This document shows positions 34,211-42,149 of a DNA stretch of 64,000 nt, piece after piece. The stretch lies in contig NZ_CP075682.1 in assembly GCF_018603435.1 (NCBI RefSeq), positions 1,922,001 through 1,986,000 on the forward strand, in the 5' to 3' direction. The position numbers were made by a program, and so were the translations under genes. The notes beneath the pieces were generated by a model. It saw only the letters and a program-made list of their open reading frames with translations, was not told the origin of the DNA and ran no database searches. Each line of letters opens with the position of its first letter. The first letter of the stretch is position 1. Source of the DNA: Chryseobacterium sp. ZHDP1. GTDB lineage: Bacteria > Bacteroidota > Bacteroidia > Flavobacteriales > Weeksellaceae.

Positions 34211-35410
34211 ATGATCAGAAAATTAAAAGAGAATGCAGAAATTATTCTGCCGGAAAACGGACTGGAAGAGAAAATTCAGCAAGCCGAAAATGAGAAGAGA
34301 AAATTAATCATCAAACTTGGGTTTGATCCCACTGCTCCGGATCTGCATTTGGGACACGCAGTTGTTTTGAAAAAACTGAAACAGTTTCAGGATCTGGGAC
34401 ATCAGATTGTAATCATTGTCGGAAGTTTTACGGCAAGAATCGGCGATCCCACAGGAAAAAACAAGGCGAGAAAACCTTTAACCGCTGAGGAAGTTCATCA
34501 TAATGCAGAAACGTATATCAGTCAGCTCTCCAAAGTTATTGATGTGGAAAAAACAAAAATCGTCTTTAATTCTGAATGGCTGGATGCGCTGAATTTTTCG
34601 GAAGTGATCCAACTGATGTCGAAAGTGACAGTTGCACAACTGATGCACAGAAATGACTTCAGCAAAAGGTTTTCTGAAAACACACCGATTGCCATGCACG
34701 AACTTGTATACCCTATTTTGCAGGGATTCGATTCTGTACAGATTAATTGTGACATTGAAATGGGCGGAACCGACCAGCTTTTCAACTGTACCATGGGGCG
34801 ACAATTGCAGGAAAATCACGGAAAATCTCCGCAGATCGTGATGTGCATGCCTTTACTGAAAGGGCTTGACGGAAAGGAAAAGATGAGCAAATCTTTAAAC
34901 AACATTATCGGATTAACTGACGAGCCGAATGAAATGTTTGGGAAAACGATGTCCATCCCGGATTCTCTGATTGATGAATTTATTGATTTTACCACGGATT
35001 TTTCTTCTGAAGAGAAAGAACGTTTAAAACAAAACATCAATGATGGTCAAAACCCGATGAATATTAAAAAGCTGATCGCTAAAAATATCATCACACAATA
35101 TCATGATGCAGAATCAGCTGAAAATGCAGAGTTGTTTTTTATGAACCAGTTCCAGAGTAAAAATTTTAGAGAAAAAGTTTTTGAACCGGTTTTCATTGAC
35201 TCTCTCCACCATATTCAGCATAAAATAGTCTTATCGGAATTATGCCATCAGCTGAAATGTAACGAAAGTAAATCTTTCATCCGAAGACTGATTGAAAACG
35301 GTGGAATTCAGATCAACAATATCAAATTAACAGATCCGAATGAAGAAATTAAATTAGAAAAAGGAATAAAAATTAAGATCGGAAAAAGAAGTTTTTTTGA
35401 ACTTTTGTAA
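34211..35410 (+). CDS. tyrS: Tyrosine--tRNA ligase
   Basis: A 399-residue class I synthetase of the TyrRS-B (TyrZ-like) kind. The HIGH motif is HLGHAV near residue 49, the Tyr-binding region contains QGFDSVQINCDIEMGGTDQ and the KMSKS motif is EKMSKSLNN near residue 228. A C-terminal S4-type RNA-binding domain ends the protein (SKSFIRRLIENGGIQINN). It charges tRNA-Tyr; low charging would stall ribosomes on its own leader peptide and raise its expression, closing a feedback loop. Confidence 0.96.
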   Translation: MIRKLKENAEIILPENGLEEKIQQAENEKRKLIIKLGFDPTAPDLHLGHAVVLKKLKQFQDLGHQIVIIVGSFTARIGDPTGKNKARKPLTAEEVHHNAETYISQLSKVIDVEKTKIVFNSEWLDALNFSEVIQLMSKVTVAQLMHRNDFSKRFSENTPIAMHELVYPILQGFDSVQINCDIEMGGTDQLFNCTMGRQLQENHGKSPQIVMCMPLLKGLDGKEKMSKSLNNIIGLTDEPNEMFGKTMSIPDSLIDEFIDFTTDFSSEEKERLKQNINDGQNPMNIKKLIAKNIITQYHDAESAENAELFFMNQFQSKNFREKVFEPVFIDSLHHIQHKIVLSELCHQLKCNESKSFIRRLIENGGIQINNIKLTDPNEEIKLEKGIKIKIGKRSFFELL

Positions 35411-35439
35411 ACATTAAATTTTAAGATTTTTTTTTCAAT

Positions 35440-35447
35440 ATATTCGT
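35440..35447 (+). promoter_or_regulatory. Probable -7 box TATATTCG
   Basis: One base off TAnnTTTG, 31 bases before the exonuclease ATG. Confidence 0.35.
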
Positions 35448-35478
35448 TTAGAAAATTTTAAAATAGAAACACAATCGC

Positions 35479-36000
35479 ATGAGCTACATTATGGTCGATA
35501 TAGAATCGGACGGACCGATTCCCGGAGATTTTTCAATGGTCTGTTTTGGAGCAGTTTTAGTAGACGAAAATCTGGAAACCACATTTTACGGAAAACTGAA
35601 GCCTGTTTCAGAGAAATTCAATCCCGAAGCTTTGGCAGTTTCCGGTTTTACGCGGGAAGAAACATTGGATTTTAATGATCCTGAAGAAGTGATGCTGAAA
35701 TTTGAAGAATGGATTAAAGAAAATTCTAAAGGAAGACCTGTTTTCATCAGTGATAACAACGGCTTCGACTGGATGTTTATCTGTTGGTATTTTCATCATT
35801 TCATCGGGAGAAATCCATTCGGTTTTTCTTCCAGAAGACTTGCGGATCTGTATTGCGGACTGGAAAAAGACACTTTTGCCCAGTGGAAACATCTACGAAA
35901 AACTAAGCACACCCATCATCCCGTTGATGACGCAAAAGGAAATGCAGAAGTTTTGCTGTATATGAAAAAGGAAATGGGACTGAAAATCGGATTGAAATAA
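35479..36000 (+). CDS. DEDD-family 3'-5' exoribonuclease-like protein
   Basis: The 173-residue protein starts with an exonuclease I strand (YIMVDIESDGPIPGDFSMV), where the DIE supplies the first two acidic residues. ISDNNGFDWMF gives the third Asp, and HHPVDDAKGNAEVL has the final His and Asp of the DEDDh type. Homologs are annotated as 3'-5' exoribonucleases or RNase T-like nucleases. It is cytosolic and separate from the polymerase-epsilon-like gene at 55 kb. The substrate (RNA or DNA) is not certain. Confidence 0.85.
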   Translation: MSYIMVDIESDGPIPGDFSMVCFGAVLVDENLETTFYGKLKPVSEKFNPEALAVSGFTREETLDFNDPEEVMLKFEEWIKENSKGRPVFISDNNGFDWMFICWYFHHFIGRNPFGFSSRRLADLYCGLEKDTFAQWKHLRKTKHTHHPVDDAKGNAEVLLYMKKEMGLKIGLK

Positions 36001-36041
36001 ATGCTCTGTCTTAGTAAAATTCTGGTATTAAATGATAAAAT

Positions 36042-36072
36042 AAAAAAGTATGCATTTTCAGCATACTTTTTT
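36042..36072. terminator. Bidirectional terminator between the exonuclease and TerD genes
   Basis: AAAAAAGTATGC-ATTTTCA-GCATACTTTTTT, perfect 12-bp stem, overlapping the last TerD codon on the minus strand. Confidence 0.85.
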
Positions 36073-36745
36073 ACTTATAGGTGTAAGGAACAAGAACCTC
36101 AATAAAATTATCCGTCCGGTGCGGTTCTCCAATGGCACGGAATTTCCAGTCGCCGTTGTGGCGGTAAACTTCCGCAAAAACCATAGAACACATTCCGTTC
36201 ATACTGGCGTCACCAGAAAGACTGAATTTTGTAATTTCCCTTCCTCTTGCATCTACCGCACGGATAAATGCATTTTCTATCATTCCGAAATGTTGTCTGT
36301 TGAACAATCCCTGATAAATTGAAACTACAAACACAATTTTCTGATAGCGCTCATCCAGCTGATCCAGCAATACAATAATCTGTTCGTCGTCGCCATCTCC
36401 GGCTCCGGTTCTGTTATCTCCGGTCAGCCATATTTTTCCGCTGGGATGCCGCATAGAATTGAAATAGATTACGTCGCTTTTATACAGAGCAATCTCTCTT
36501 CCGTTTCTTCCGGGAACCGTCATTCCGAGATCCGCAACCTTCCCGTTTTTATCCAAAAGAAAAGCAATGGCATCCAGATCATATTCCGCACCGTCACTTA
36601 TCCCGAAAAGACGGTTGAAAAAACCACCGGATCTTCTAACATCCCATCCTAAACCTATGGTTACAGATGACAGATCATATGCATCTTCTCCATGTTCATT
36701 TTTGCGGAGATTGATGGTCTGACCTTTTTGTAAGTTGATAGCCAT
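36071..36745 (-). CDS. TerD-family protein, second gene of a pair
   Basis: A 224-residue TerD domain protein: MAINLQKGQTINLRK, VTIGLGWDVRRSG, DLDAIAFLLDKNGKV, and calcium-site acids in DNRTGAGDGDDEQIIVLLDQL. It carries an insertion after the first strand (ENEHGEDAYDL-type) and a longer C-terminus than its neighbour. TerD proteins belong to tellurite-resistance/stress complexes and bind Ca2+; the tellurite link is historical. It starts 2 bases after the stop of the other terD-like gene, so the two are one operon. Confidence 0.88.
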   Translation of the reverse strand: MAINLQKGQTINLRKNEHGEDAYDLSSVTIGLGWDVRRSGGFFNRLFGISDGAEYDLDAIAFLLDKNGKVADLGMTVPGRNGREIALYKSDVIYFNSMRHPSGKIWLTGDNRTGAGDGDDEQIIVLLDQLDERYQKIVFVVSIYQGLFNRQHFGMIENAFIRAVDARGREITKFSLSGDASMNGMCSMVFAEVYRHNGDWKFRAIGEPHRTDNFIEVLVPYTYK

Positions 36746-36747
36746 TT

Positions 36748-37323
36748 TTATTTTATGATTTGTCCTTTATAATATTTTTCAAGAAAGAAACCCAGATCTG
36801 CTCTGTAGCCGATTCCCGAAGCTTCAAATTTCCAGCTTCCGCCACGTTTGTACAGCCTTCCGAATTCAATTCCGGTTTCTATGGAAAAATCTTCATCCAG
36901 TTCGTATTTGGCAATTTCCATATTGGTATTATTGTCTACAATTCTGATGTAAGAATTTCTTACCTGTCCGAAATTCTGCTTTCTCCTATCAAAATCTTCG
37001 ATGGTAACAACAAAAAGAATTTCCTGAACTCTTTCGTCTACTTTTTCGAGATCAATAATGATGGCTTCATCATCATCTCCGTCGCTGTTTTTTCCACTTG
37101 GGTCATCTCCTGTATGTGTAAGTGCACCATCCGGCGAATGCAGGTTATTATAAAAAACAAAATATTCTTCACTCACCAGTTTTCGTTCCGCATCAATCAT
37201 AATTGCGGAGGCATCAAGGTCAAAATCATATCCCATTCCTTCATTTGGATCCCATCCGAGACCGATGGTCATTTTTGTAAATCCAAGATCAATTCTTTGC
37301 CCTTTCTGTAAATTAATTGCCAT
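36748..37323 (-). CDS. TerD-family protein, first gene of a pair
   Basis: A 191-residue canonical TerD: MAINLQKGQRIDLGFTKMTI, GLGWDPNEGMGYDFDLDASA, then HSPDGALTHTGDDPSGKNSD with the acidic calcium-binding loop, GDDDEAIIIDLEKV and VRNSYIRIVDNNTNMEIAKY. Length and motifs are standard. No TerC, TerB or TerY gene is present nearby, so this is a two-gene subset of the usual stress cluster. Confidence 0.9.
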   Translation of the reverse strand: MAINLQKGQRIDLGFTKMTIGLGWDPNEGMGYDFDLDASAIMIDAERKLVSEEYFVFYNNLHSPDGALTHTGDDPSGKNSDGDDDEAIIIDLEKVDERVQEILFVVTIEDFDRRKQNFGQVRNSYIRIVDNNTNMEIAKYELDEDFSIETGIEFGRLYKRGGSWKFEASGIGYRADLGFFLEKYYKGQIIK

Positions 37324-37354
37324 AATAATGATATGTGTTTTATGTATTGTTTAT

Positions 37355-37362
37355 CGAAGTTA
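37355..37362 (-). promoter_or_regulatory. Probable -7 box TAACTTCG for the TerD operon
   Basis: One base off TAnnTTTG on the minus strand, 31 bases before the ATG of the first TerD gene. Confidence 0.35.
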
Positions 37363-37458
37363 TGGCGGTTTTAGTAAATTTCCAAAAAATTTTGTGACAA
37401 AAAATTATGTAAATTGCAAAACATAAAATTTTGAAATTCATTAAAAATTAAGCCTAAA

Positions 37459-37485
37459 AAAATCCGATCGTTATGACCGGATTTT
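37459..37485 (-). terminator. Terminator of the panD operon
   Basis: On the minus strand AAAATCCG and CGGATTTT pair and are followed by TTTAGGC; 32 bases past the stop of the membrane protein. Confidence 0.6.
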
Positions 37486-37516
37486 ATATTTTCAAAAGAT
37501 TTAATTAAAAGATAAA

Positions 37517-38599
37517 TTATTCTGTAAATTCTTTTTTTACCACATTTTTGTTCCTTGCTCTTGCTAAAGCAGGAATTGAAAGCAATCCGGTAATAATTGT
37601 GAGCAGAAACTGTAAGGGCAGGGATATAAAAGAATATATTAATCCCATTTCACCGCCTGTTACAGCATTTTTACCTGCAGAAATAAAAAGAGCCATAAAG
37701 CCATATTTCATCGCCAGATTAAAAGCGCCAATTCCTCCGCTTGCCGGCACAATCATTCCGAAAGTTCCCACGGTAATAATAAAGAAGCCGTCTCCTATGG
37801 TAAAATCTGATGTTTCGGGAAGAGAAAAACATACAAGATAAGCAGCAAGAAAATAACATATCCAGATTCCTATTGTATAAAGAATGAATTTTCCTTTTTG
37901 TCTGAGCTTGAATATTGTGGTCAAGCCCTGTAAAATTCCTTTGGCAAATCCTATAAGTTTATCTTTTTTGTATTTAAACAAAATAATCAATCCTACGATT
38001 GCCAGCAGGAAAAGAGAAATCTTCATATAGAAATAAAAAGCAGTAAAATCTACAATTCCTATTTTCATTAGAAATTTTTCAAAAAAGCTATGCTCCACTT
38101 TTACCTTTTCCTCTTTTTGTCCGGTCGCAATATCATAGAACGAAAGAATAGCATCATACTTGAAAATGATGGTAAGCCCCAGAAAACCTATCATACAGAT
38201 AAGGTCTACAACTCTTTCTAAAATAATAGTTCCGAAAGATTTATCAACAGGAACGTCTTCTACACCGTACAATGCTGTAGATCTTGCCAGTTCCCCACTT
38301 CTCGGAATCGTAAGATTCATTAAATATCCAAAAGATATGGTCCAGAAAGCATTTGCATCCGAAATTTTATATCCCATCGGTTCGAGAAGAATATTCCAGC
38401 GTATTGCACGCAGCCAATATGCTAACAAACCAAAGACACCTGCAATAAAGACCCAGGTATAATTTGCTCTTTCAATGGATTTCTGAATCACTTCAAAATC
38501 CAGCCCCTTTAAAGCAAACCATAAAAAAAAGCCTGCAAAAGCAAGCGAGATCACTATCGTAAGAATGGATTTCAGAGGATTTTTTGAGTTCTTCTCCAT
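37517..38599 (-). CDS. Lysylphosphatidylglycerol synthase / flippase-like membrane protein (UPF0104)
   Basis: The 360-residue protein has about eight membrane helices. Family features are WLRAIRWNILLEPMGY near residue 60, an SFGYLMNLTIPRSGELARS stretch and, near the end, GMIVPASGGIGAFNLAM. The AglD2/MprF transmembrane-domain family includes lipid flippases and glycolipid-handling proteins. The cytosolic aminoacyl-transfer domain of MprF is absent, so lysyl transfer is not expected. It is 4 bases downstream of panD. Confidence 0.83.
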   Translation of the reverse strand: MEKNSKNPLKSILTIVISLAFAGFFLWFALKGLDFEVIQKSIERANYTWVFIAGVFGLLAYWLRAIRWNILLEPMGYKISDANAFWTISFGYLMNLTIPRSGELARSTALYGVEDVPVDKSFGTIILERVVDLICMIGFLGLTIIFKYDAILSFYDIATGQKEEKVKVEHSFFEKFLMKIGIVDFTAFYFYMKISLFLLAIVGLIILFKYKKDKLIGFAKGILQGLTTIFKLRQKGKFILYTIGIWICYFLAAYLVCFSLPETSDFTIGDGFFIITVGTFGMIVPASGGIGAFNLAMKYGFMALFISAGKNAVTGGEMGLIYSFISLPLQFLLTIITGLLSIPALARARNKNVVKKEFTE

Positions 38600-38603
38600 C
38601 CTG

Positions 38604-38954
38604 TTACGTTAAAAGGTTTGTTTTTTCGTCGGGGAAAACAATCTTCGGCTGGAAATTCTGCGCCTCTTCCGGAGTCATCTGTGCATAAGCGATAATAATA
38701 ATGATATCATCTCTCTGTACTTTTCTCGCCGCAGGACCGTTAAGACAGACTTCTCCCGATTTTCTTTTACCTTTAATAACATAAGTGTCGAAACGCTCTC
38801 CGTTATTCACATTTACGATATAAACTCTTTCTCCCACTACCAAACCTGCAGCTTCAATAAGGTCTTCATCTATCGTGATACTCCCAATATAATTAAGGTC
38901 AGAAGCCGTAACTCTCACCCTGTGAATCTTAGACTTAAAAACTTCTATTAACAT
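38604..38954 (-). CDS. panD: Aspartate 1-decarboxylase proenzyme
   Basis: A 116-residue PanD. It self-cleaves at the Gly-Ser bond in [11 protein letters not shown] (Ser near residue 25) to make the pyruvoyl cofactor. Further markers are [20 protein letters not shown] and the [21 protein letters not shown] end. It converts aspartate to beta-alanine for pantothenate and CoA. First gene of an operon with the membrane protein; its promoter box is 4 bases from the ATG. Confidence 0.95.
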   Translation of the reverse strand: MLIEVFKSKIHRVRVTASDLNYIGSITIDEDLIEAAGLVVGERVYIVNVNNGERFDTYVIKGKRKSGEVCLNGPAARKVQRDDIIIIIAYAQMTPEEAQNFQPKIVFPDEKTNLLT

Positions 38955-38958
38955 GGTG

Positions 38959-38966
38959 CAAATTTA
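38959..38966 (-). promoter_or_regulatory. -7 box TAAATTTG, 4 bases before the panD ATG
   Basis: TAAATTTG-CACC-ATG on the minus strand; predicts a leaderless or nearly leaderless transcript. Confidence 0.55.
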
Positions 38967-39289
38967 TTAATAATAATTTATAAAACCGTCTTTTAAAATG
39001 AATTTAAAACCAGCAGAAACCCAGAACTTTAATTTTATTAAACGTAATTTTTAAAGATTTTATTTACAGAATTTATAAACATATCCTGAAAACCATCAAT
39101 ACTTACTATACAATTCAGGATTTAATAAATACAAAAAATAATATTTCATTTTTGGTAAAGTCAATACAGATAAGCAATTGGCATGATTTTAGTAACGGGT
39201 AACGTAGATTTTTCGTAAAAAGCTGAATTATCATATTTTAACCAATTTTACTTAAAATCAAAAAATTTATTTATTTTTTTGCAAAAAAA
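38967..39289. other. Long A/T-rich intergenic region between panD and HU
   Basis: About 320 bases. No open frame with protein character, tRNA or strong hairpin was recognised apart from the HU promoter at its right end. Confidence 0.5.
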
Positions 39290-39319
39290 TTGCACATTTA
39301 GAAAATAGTATTATATTTG
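39290..39319 (+). promoter_or_regulatory. HU promoter: TTG, 19-base spacer, TATATTTG
   Basis: TTG at 39290-39292 and TATATTTG at 39312-39319, both exact and with ideal spacing for the Bacteroidetes sigma factor. It is the best full promoter in the window. Confidence 0.75.
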
Positions 39320-39353
39320 CTATTATAACGAACTAACTTTAATATTAAAAATT

Positions 39354-39665
39354 ATGAACAAGTCTGAATTAATCGACGCAATCGCCAAAGATGCCGGCAT
39401 CACTAAAGTTGCAGCTAAAGCTGCTTTAGAATCATTTATCTCTAACGTTACTACTACTTTAAAGAAAAAAGACGGAAAAGTTTCTTTAGTAGGGTTTGGA
39501 ACTTTCTCAGTAGCTGAAAGAGCTGCAAGACAAGGAATCAACCCTGCAACTAAAAAGCCAATTAACATCGAAGCTAAGACTGTTGCTAAATTCAAAGCTG
39601 GTGCAGACCTTTCTGCAGCTGTTGCTTCAGCTAATGCTCCTGCTCCGGGTAAAAAGAAAAAATAA
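39354..39665 (+). CDS. hup: HU-family DNA-binding protein
   Basis: The 103-residue protein has the HU fold: MNKSELIDAIAKDAGITKVA, then GKVSLVGFGTFSVAERAARQG, where the FGTF turn leads into the DNA-clamping arms, and NPATKKPINIEAKTVAKFKAG. The usual DNA-intercalating Pro arm residue is in RQGINPAT. It differs from typical 90-residue HU by an Ala/Pro/Lys tail ending PAPGKKKK. It compacts and bends DNA. Strong promoter and terminator suggest high expression. Confidence 0.95.
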   Translation: MNKSELIDAIAKDAGITKVAAKAALESFISNVTTTLKKKDGKVSLVGFGTFSVAERAARQGINPATKKPINIEAKTVAKFKAGADLSAAVASANAPAPGKKKK

Positions 39666-39687
39666 TCACTCAGATTAAAGAAAAAAT

Positions 39688-39716
39688 AAAACCTCATCGG
39701 ATGATGAGGTTTTTTA
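39688..39716. terminator. Terminator of HU
   Basis: AAAACCTCATC-GGAT-GATGAGGTTTT, perfect 11-bp stem followed by further T residues; it may also act for pdxH on the other strand. Confidence 0.88.
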
Positions 39717-39727
39717 TTGCATCTATT

Positions 39728-40372
39728 TTAAGGAGCTAATCTCGCAATTTTCCAATCGAGACCATCCACCAATTCATAAACAATTCTATCGTGCAGACGG
39801 TTTGGTCTCCCCTGCCAGAATTCTATTTCATAAGGCTTTGCAATATACCCGCCCCAGTTTTCAGGTCTTGGAATTTCTGTGTCTGCGTACTTCTCTTCCA
39901 GTTGCTGAAGCTTGTCTTCCAAAAATTCACGGTTCGGAATTTCTTCACTTTGAGGAGAAACTACAGCTCCCAACTGACTTCCTTTTGGTCTGGAATGGAA
40001 ATATCCGTCACTCAGGTTTTCTGCAATACGTTCCATCTCAGCTTTAATAATGATCTGCCTTTCCAGATTGGGCCAGAAAAAATGAAGACAGGCTTTGTGT
40101 GTCTTCTCTATGGATTTTCCTTTTCTGCTGTCATAATTGGTGTAAAAAATAAATCCTTCGTATGTATAAGCCTTTAACAACACCATTCTTGTACGCGGAC
40201 AACCGTCGTTTTCCAGTGTAGAAAGTGCCATTGCATTCGCTTCAGAGATGTTCGGATTTTCGCTGGCTTCCATAAACCAGTCCCGAAACTGTTCAATAGG
40301 ATTTTGTTTTATCTCACTTTCAATAAGTTGGGATTTCTCGTACACTTTTCTTTTATCGTGCAGGTTTTCCAT
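39728..40372 (-). CDS. pdxH: Pyridoxamine 5'-phosphate oxidase
   Basis: The 214-residue FMN enzyme has NAMALSTLENDGCPRTRMVLL near residue 46, FIFYTNYDSRKGKSIE, HFFWPNLERQIIIKAEMERI, SRPKGSQLGAVVSPQSE and the conserved C-terminus IEFWQGRPNRLHDRI. It oxidises pyridoxine or pyridoxamine 5'-phosphate to PLP, which the aminotransferase homologs in the window would use. It is divergently arranged with the YqgE gene. Confidence 0.96.
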   Translation of the reverse strand: MENLHDKRKVYEKSQLIESEIKQNPIEQFRDWFMEASENPNISEANAMALSTLENDGCPRTRMVLLKAYTYEGFIFYTNYDSRKGKSIEKTHKACLHFFWPNLERQIIIKAEMERIAENLSDGYFHSRPKGSQLGAVVSPQSEEIPNREFLEDKLQQLEEKYADTEIPRPENWGGYIAKPYEIEFWQGRPNRLHDRIVYELVDGLDWKIARLAP

Positions 40373-40385
40373 AAATATTTTTTAT

Positions 40386-40393
40386 TAAATTTG
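40386..40393 (+). promoter_or_regulatory. -7 box TAAATTTG, 3 bases before the YqgE ATG
   Basis: TAAATTTG-AGT-ATG. Either the mRNA is leaderless or this box is not used and another promoter lies inside pdxH. Confidence 0.4.
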
Positions 40394-40396
40394 AGT

Positions 40397-40945
40397 ATGA
40401 ATTACTCTTACAAAGGTAAAATATTAATTTCCACACCCGACATTTCCGGCGATATTTTTTCCAGATCTGTTGTTTTGATTATTGAACATAATGAAAGTGG
40501 TGCATTTGGTTTAATATTAAATAAAAAAAACAACCAGATGAGCGGTAAATTCAAAGATTTTTTCGATTTCAGAATTGAAGTTTACGACGGTGGTCCTGTA
40601 GGAAATGACAAAGTTTTTTTTATTGTAAAAGGGGAAAAGGTAACTGAAATGTATACAGAAATTACCCCGGAATTTTATCTTACCGAAGATATTGAAAACA
40701 TCATCAGCGCTGTTCTCAGCGGCGAACTGGACATCAATAATGTCAAAATATTTTCCGGCTATTCCGGATGGTCAGCTTTACAGCTTGAGGAAGAAATACA
40801 GAGAAAATTATGGACTGTGGTAGATGTTTACAATCTGGATTACACCTTGCCAAACGATCAAACCCTCTGGAAATCGATCATGCAGAATCTTGGTGGCGAA
40901 TTTCTTTTATGGGCAAATTCTCCTGAAAATATTTCTTTAAACTAG
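40397..40945 (+). CDS. YqgE/AlgH family protein
   Basis: The 182-residue protein has the YqgE/AlgH markers: YKGKILISTPDISGDIFSRS, VVLIIEHNESGAFGLILNKK, YDGGPVGNDKVFFI, and SGYSGWSALQLEEEIQR followed by a W-x-V strand. The function is undetermined, though P. aeruginosa AlgH is tied to alginate control. An upstream in-frame start lies inside pdxH and on top of the promoter, so the ATG after the box is used. Confidence 0.88.
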   Translation: MNYSYKGKILISTPDISGDIFSRSVVLIIEHNESGAFGLILNKKNNQMSGKFKDFFDFRIEVYDGGPVGNDKVFFIVKGEKVTEMYTEITPEFYLTEDIENIISAVLSGELDINNVKIFSGYSGWSALQLEEEIQRKLWTVVDVYNLDYTLPNDQTLWKSIMQNLGGEFLLWANSPENISLN

Positions 40946-41208
40946 CAAGAGAAATTCATTAATATTATTTAAATATTTAACAAATTTTAAGAAAACGTTA
41001 ACCAATTTTAAGCAAAGGTTTTACGTTATCTGGTAAACTAAATCTCTGTGATATAAAAGGAACAAATGACTACTAAATAAAACAGGATCAAGAGATTAAA
41101 GTTCAACAATTTGACCAACGAGAAAAGTCAAAAACAAATTGCTGATAAATTTTCTGAAATTTTCAGAGAACAATAAATAAAGATACAAATTCTGATTTAT
41201 CAGAATAA
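40946..41208. other. Intergenic region with an interrupted short reading frame
   Basis: An ATG at 41066 opens a five-codon frame (MTTK then stop). The same frame continues after the stop as RIKRLKFNNLTNEKSQKQ and on to KFSEIFREQ, ending at 41176. It could be a remnant or chance. A TTCTGA-TTTA-TCAGAA hairpin lies near 41190. No known RNA family was recognised. Confidence 0.3.
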
Positions 41209-41252
41209 AAACCCGGTAAAGGACTTTCGGAACTTTGTTGTTTACCGGGTTT
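41209..41252. terminator. Terminator ending the class IV aminotransferase-like gene
   Basis: AAACCCGGTAAA and TTTACCGGGTTT, perfect 12-bp stem around a 20-base loop, just past the minus-strand stop codon; the flanking AAAA gives a T run on the minus strand. Confidence 0.75.
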
Positions 41253-41264
41253 GTCAATTTTCAT

Positions 41265-42074
41265 CTAGAAACTTTCTTTCCAGTTTTTAATAAGTTCCGT
41301 GAACCGCTGGTTTCCGAAAGTTTTATTTCTTATTTTACCTACAGAAAATATTCCTTTTTCATCCGAAATTAAGAGTATTTCTTCAGCTTTCTGAGACTCA
41401 AATGCAATAATCTCATGTTCCTGTATATCCGCAAGATTATTTTTGTGTAAAAAAGTTACAAAATTCTCCATAAGCGGCGAAATGTAGGCTCCTTCTGTCT
41501 GTTTTGGGATTTTGATCACATCACCTTCCAGAAACAAGAGATTCCCGAAAGTTGTACGCGCAATTCTTTTATTCGGGTTGAGAAGAATGACATCATCAAG
41601 ATCGTTTTCCTGCGCATAAATTTCGCCGTAAATATTTTCCGGACTGTGAACCCTGATATTACTTAAAAGGTTGTTATTAACGTTTATTTCCTTAATTAAA
41701 TCAAGTTCCAGATTTCTTTCATGCAATGCTAACAGATCTTGGGTTTCTGTAATTTCATAATAGTAAGAAACTGAGGATTTGGAAAGGGTAATTCCGTCCG
41801 AATTTCTGAAAACCTGAAAATTAATGATCGCATCCTGAATGCTTTTTCCTTCAATAACTTCTTTCTGAAATAATGTCTGAAAAAATTCAAGTGTGTAGGT
41901 TAAAGGAATATTCAGTCTCATTTTTCTCATGGAAGCCATCAGGAAGAAATAGCATTCTTCATCCATGATTAATTTTCCGTTTCTGATAAAAAAAGAAACC
42001 TTTACGGCGTCCCCCGAAAGAAAAGCTCTGTTTTTCACATTGATTTCGTCTGATGTAAAATATTGATTTTCCAC
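41265..42074 (-). CDS. Class IV aminotransferase (PabC/BCAT fold) homolog without the catalytic Lys
   Basis: The 269-residue protein aligns with fold-type IV PLP enzymes: NVKNRAFLSGDAVKVSFFIRNGKL at the start (split), LMASMRKMRLNIPL, and near residue 165 DVILLNPNKRIARTTFGNLLFLEGD. Relative to E. coli IlvE the residue matching the PLP Lys falls on His143 (RVHSPENIYG), and the usual E-G/S-x-x-x-N motif is ARTTFGN. It may therefore be a pseudoenzyme or use another Lys. Typical family members make branched-chain amino acids or 4-aminobenzoate. Confidence 0.72.
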   Translation of the reverse strand: MENQYFTSDEINVKNRAFLSGDAVKVSFFIRNGKLIMDEECYFFLMASMRKMRLNIPLTYTLEFFQTLFQKEVIEGKSIQDAIINFQVFRNSDGITLSKSSVSYYYEITETQDLLALHERNLELDLIKEINVNNNLLSNIRVHSPENIYGEIYAQENDLDDVILLNPNKRIARTTFGNLLFLEGDVIKIPKQTEGAYISPLMENFVTFLHKNNLADIQEHEIIAFESQKAEEILLISDEKGIFSVGKIRNKTFGNQRFTELIKNWKESF

Positions 42075-42093
42075 TGTAATCTGATTTATTTAC

Positions 42094-42122
42094 AAAAAAA
42101 TAATGAACGATAAATCGTTCAT
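42094..42122 (-). terminator. Terminator of the START-like gene
   Basis: On the minus strand ATGAACGAT-TT-ATCGTTCAT followed by TATTTTTTT; 27 bases past the stop. Confidence 0.7.
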
Positions 42123-42149
42123 CAGTTTTATAATTCAGCGTGCCTACGT

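Noticed and set aside
40304..40396. Longer start for the YqgE protein
   Set aside because: It would overlap the pdxH start on the opposite strand and run through the TAAATTTG box; the conserved family start is the ATG at 40397.
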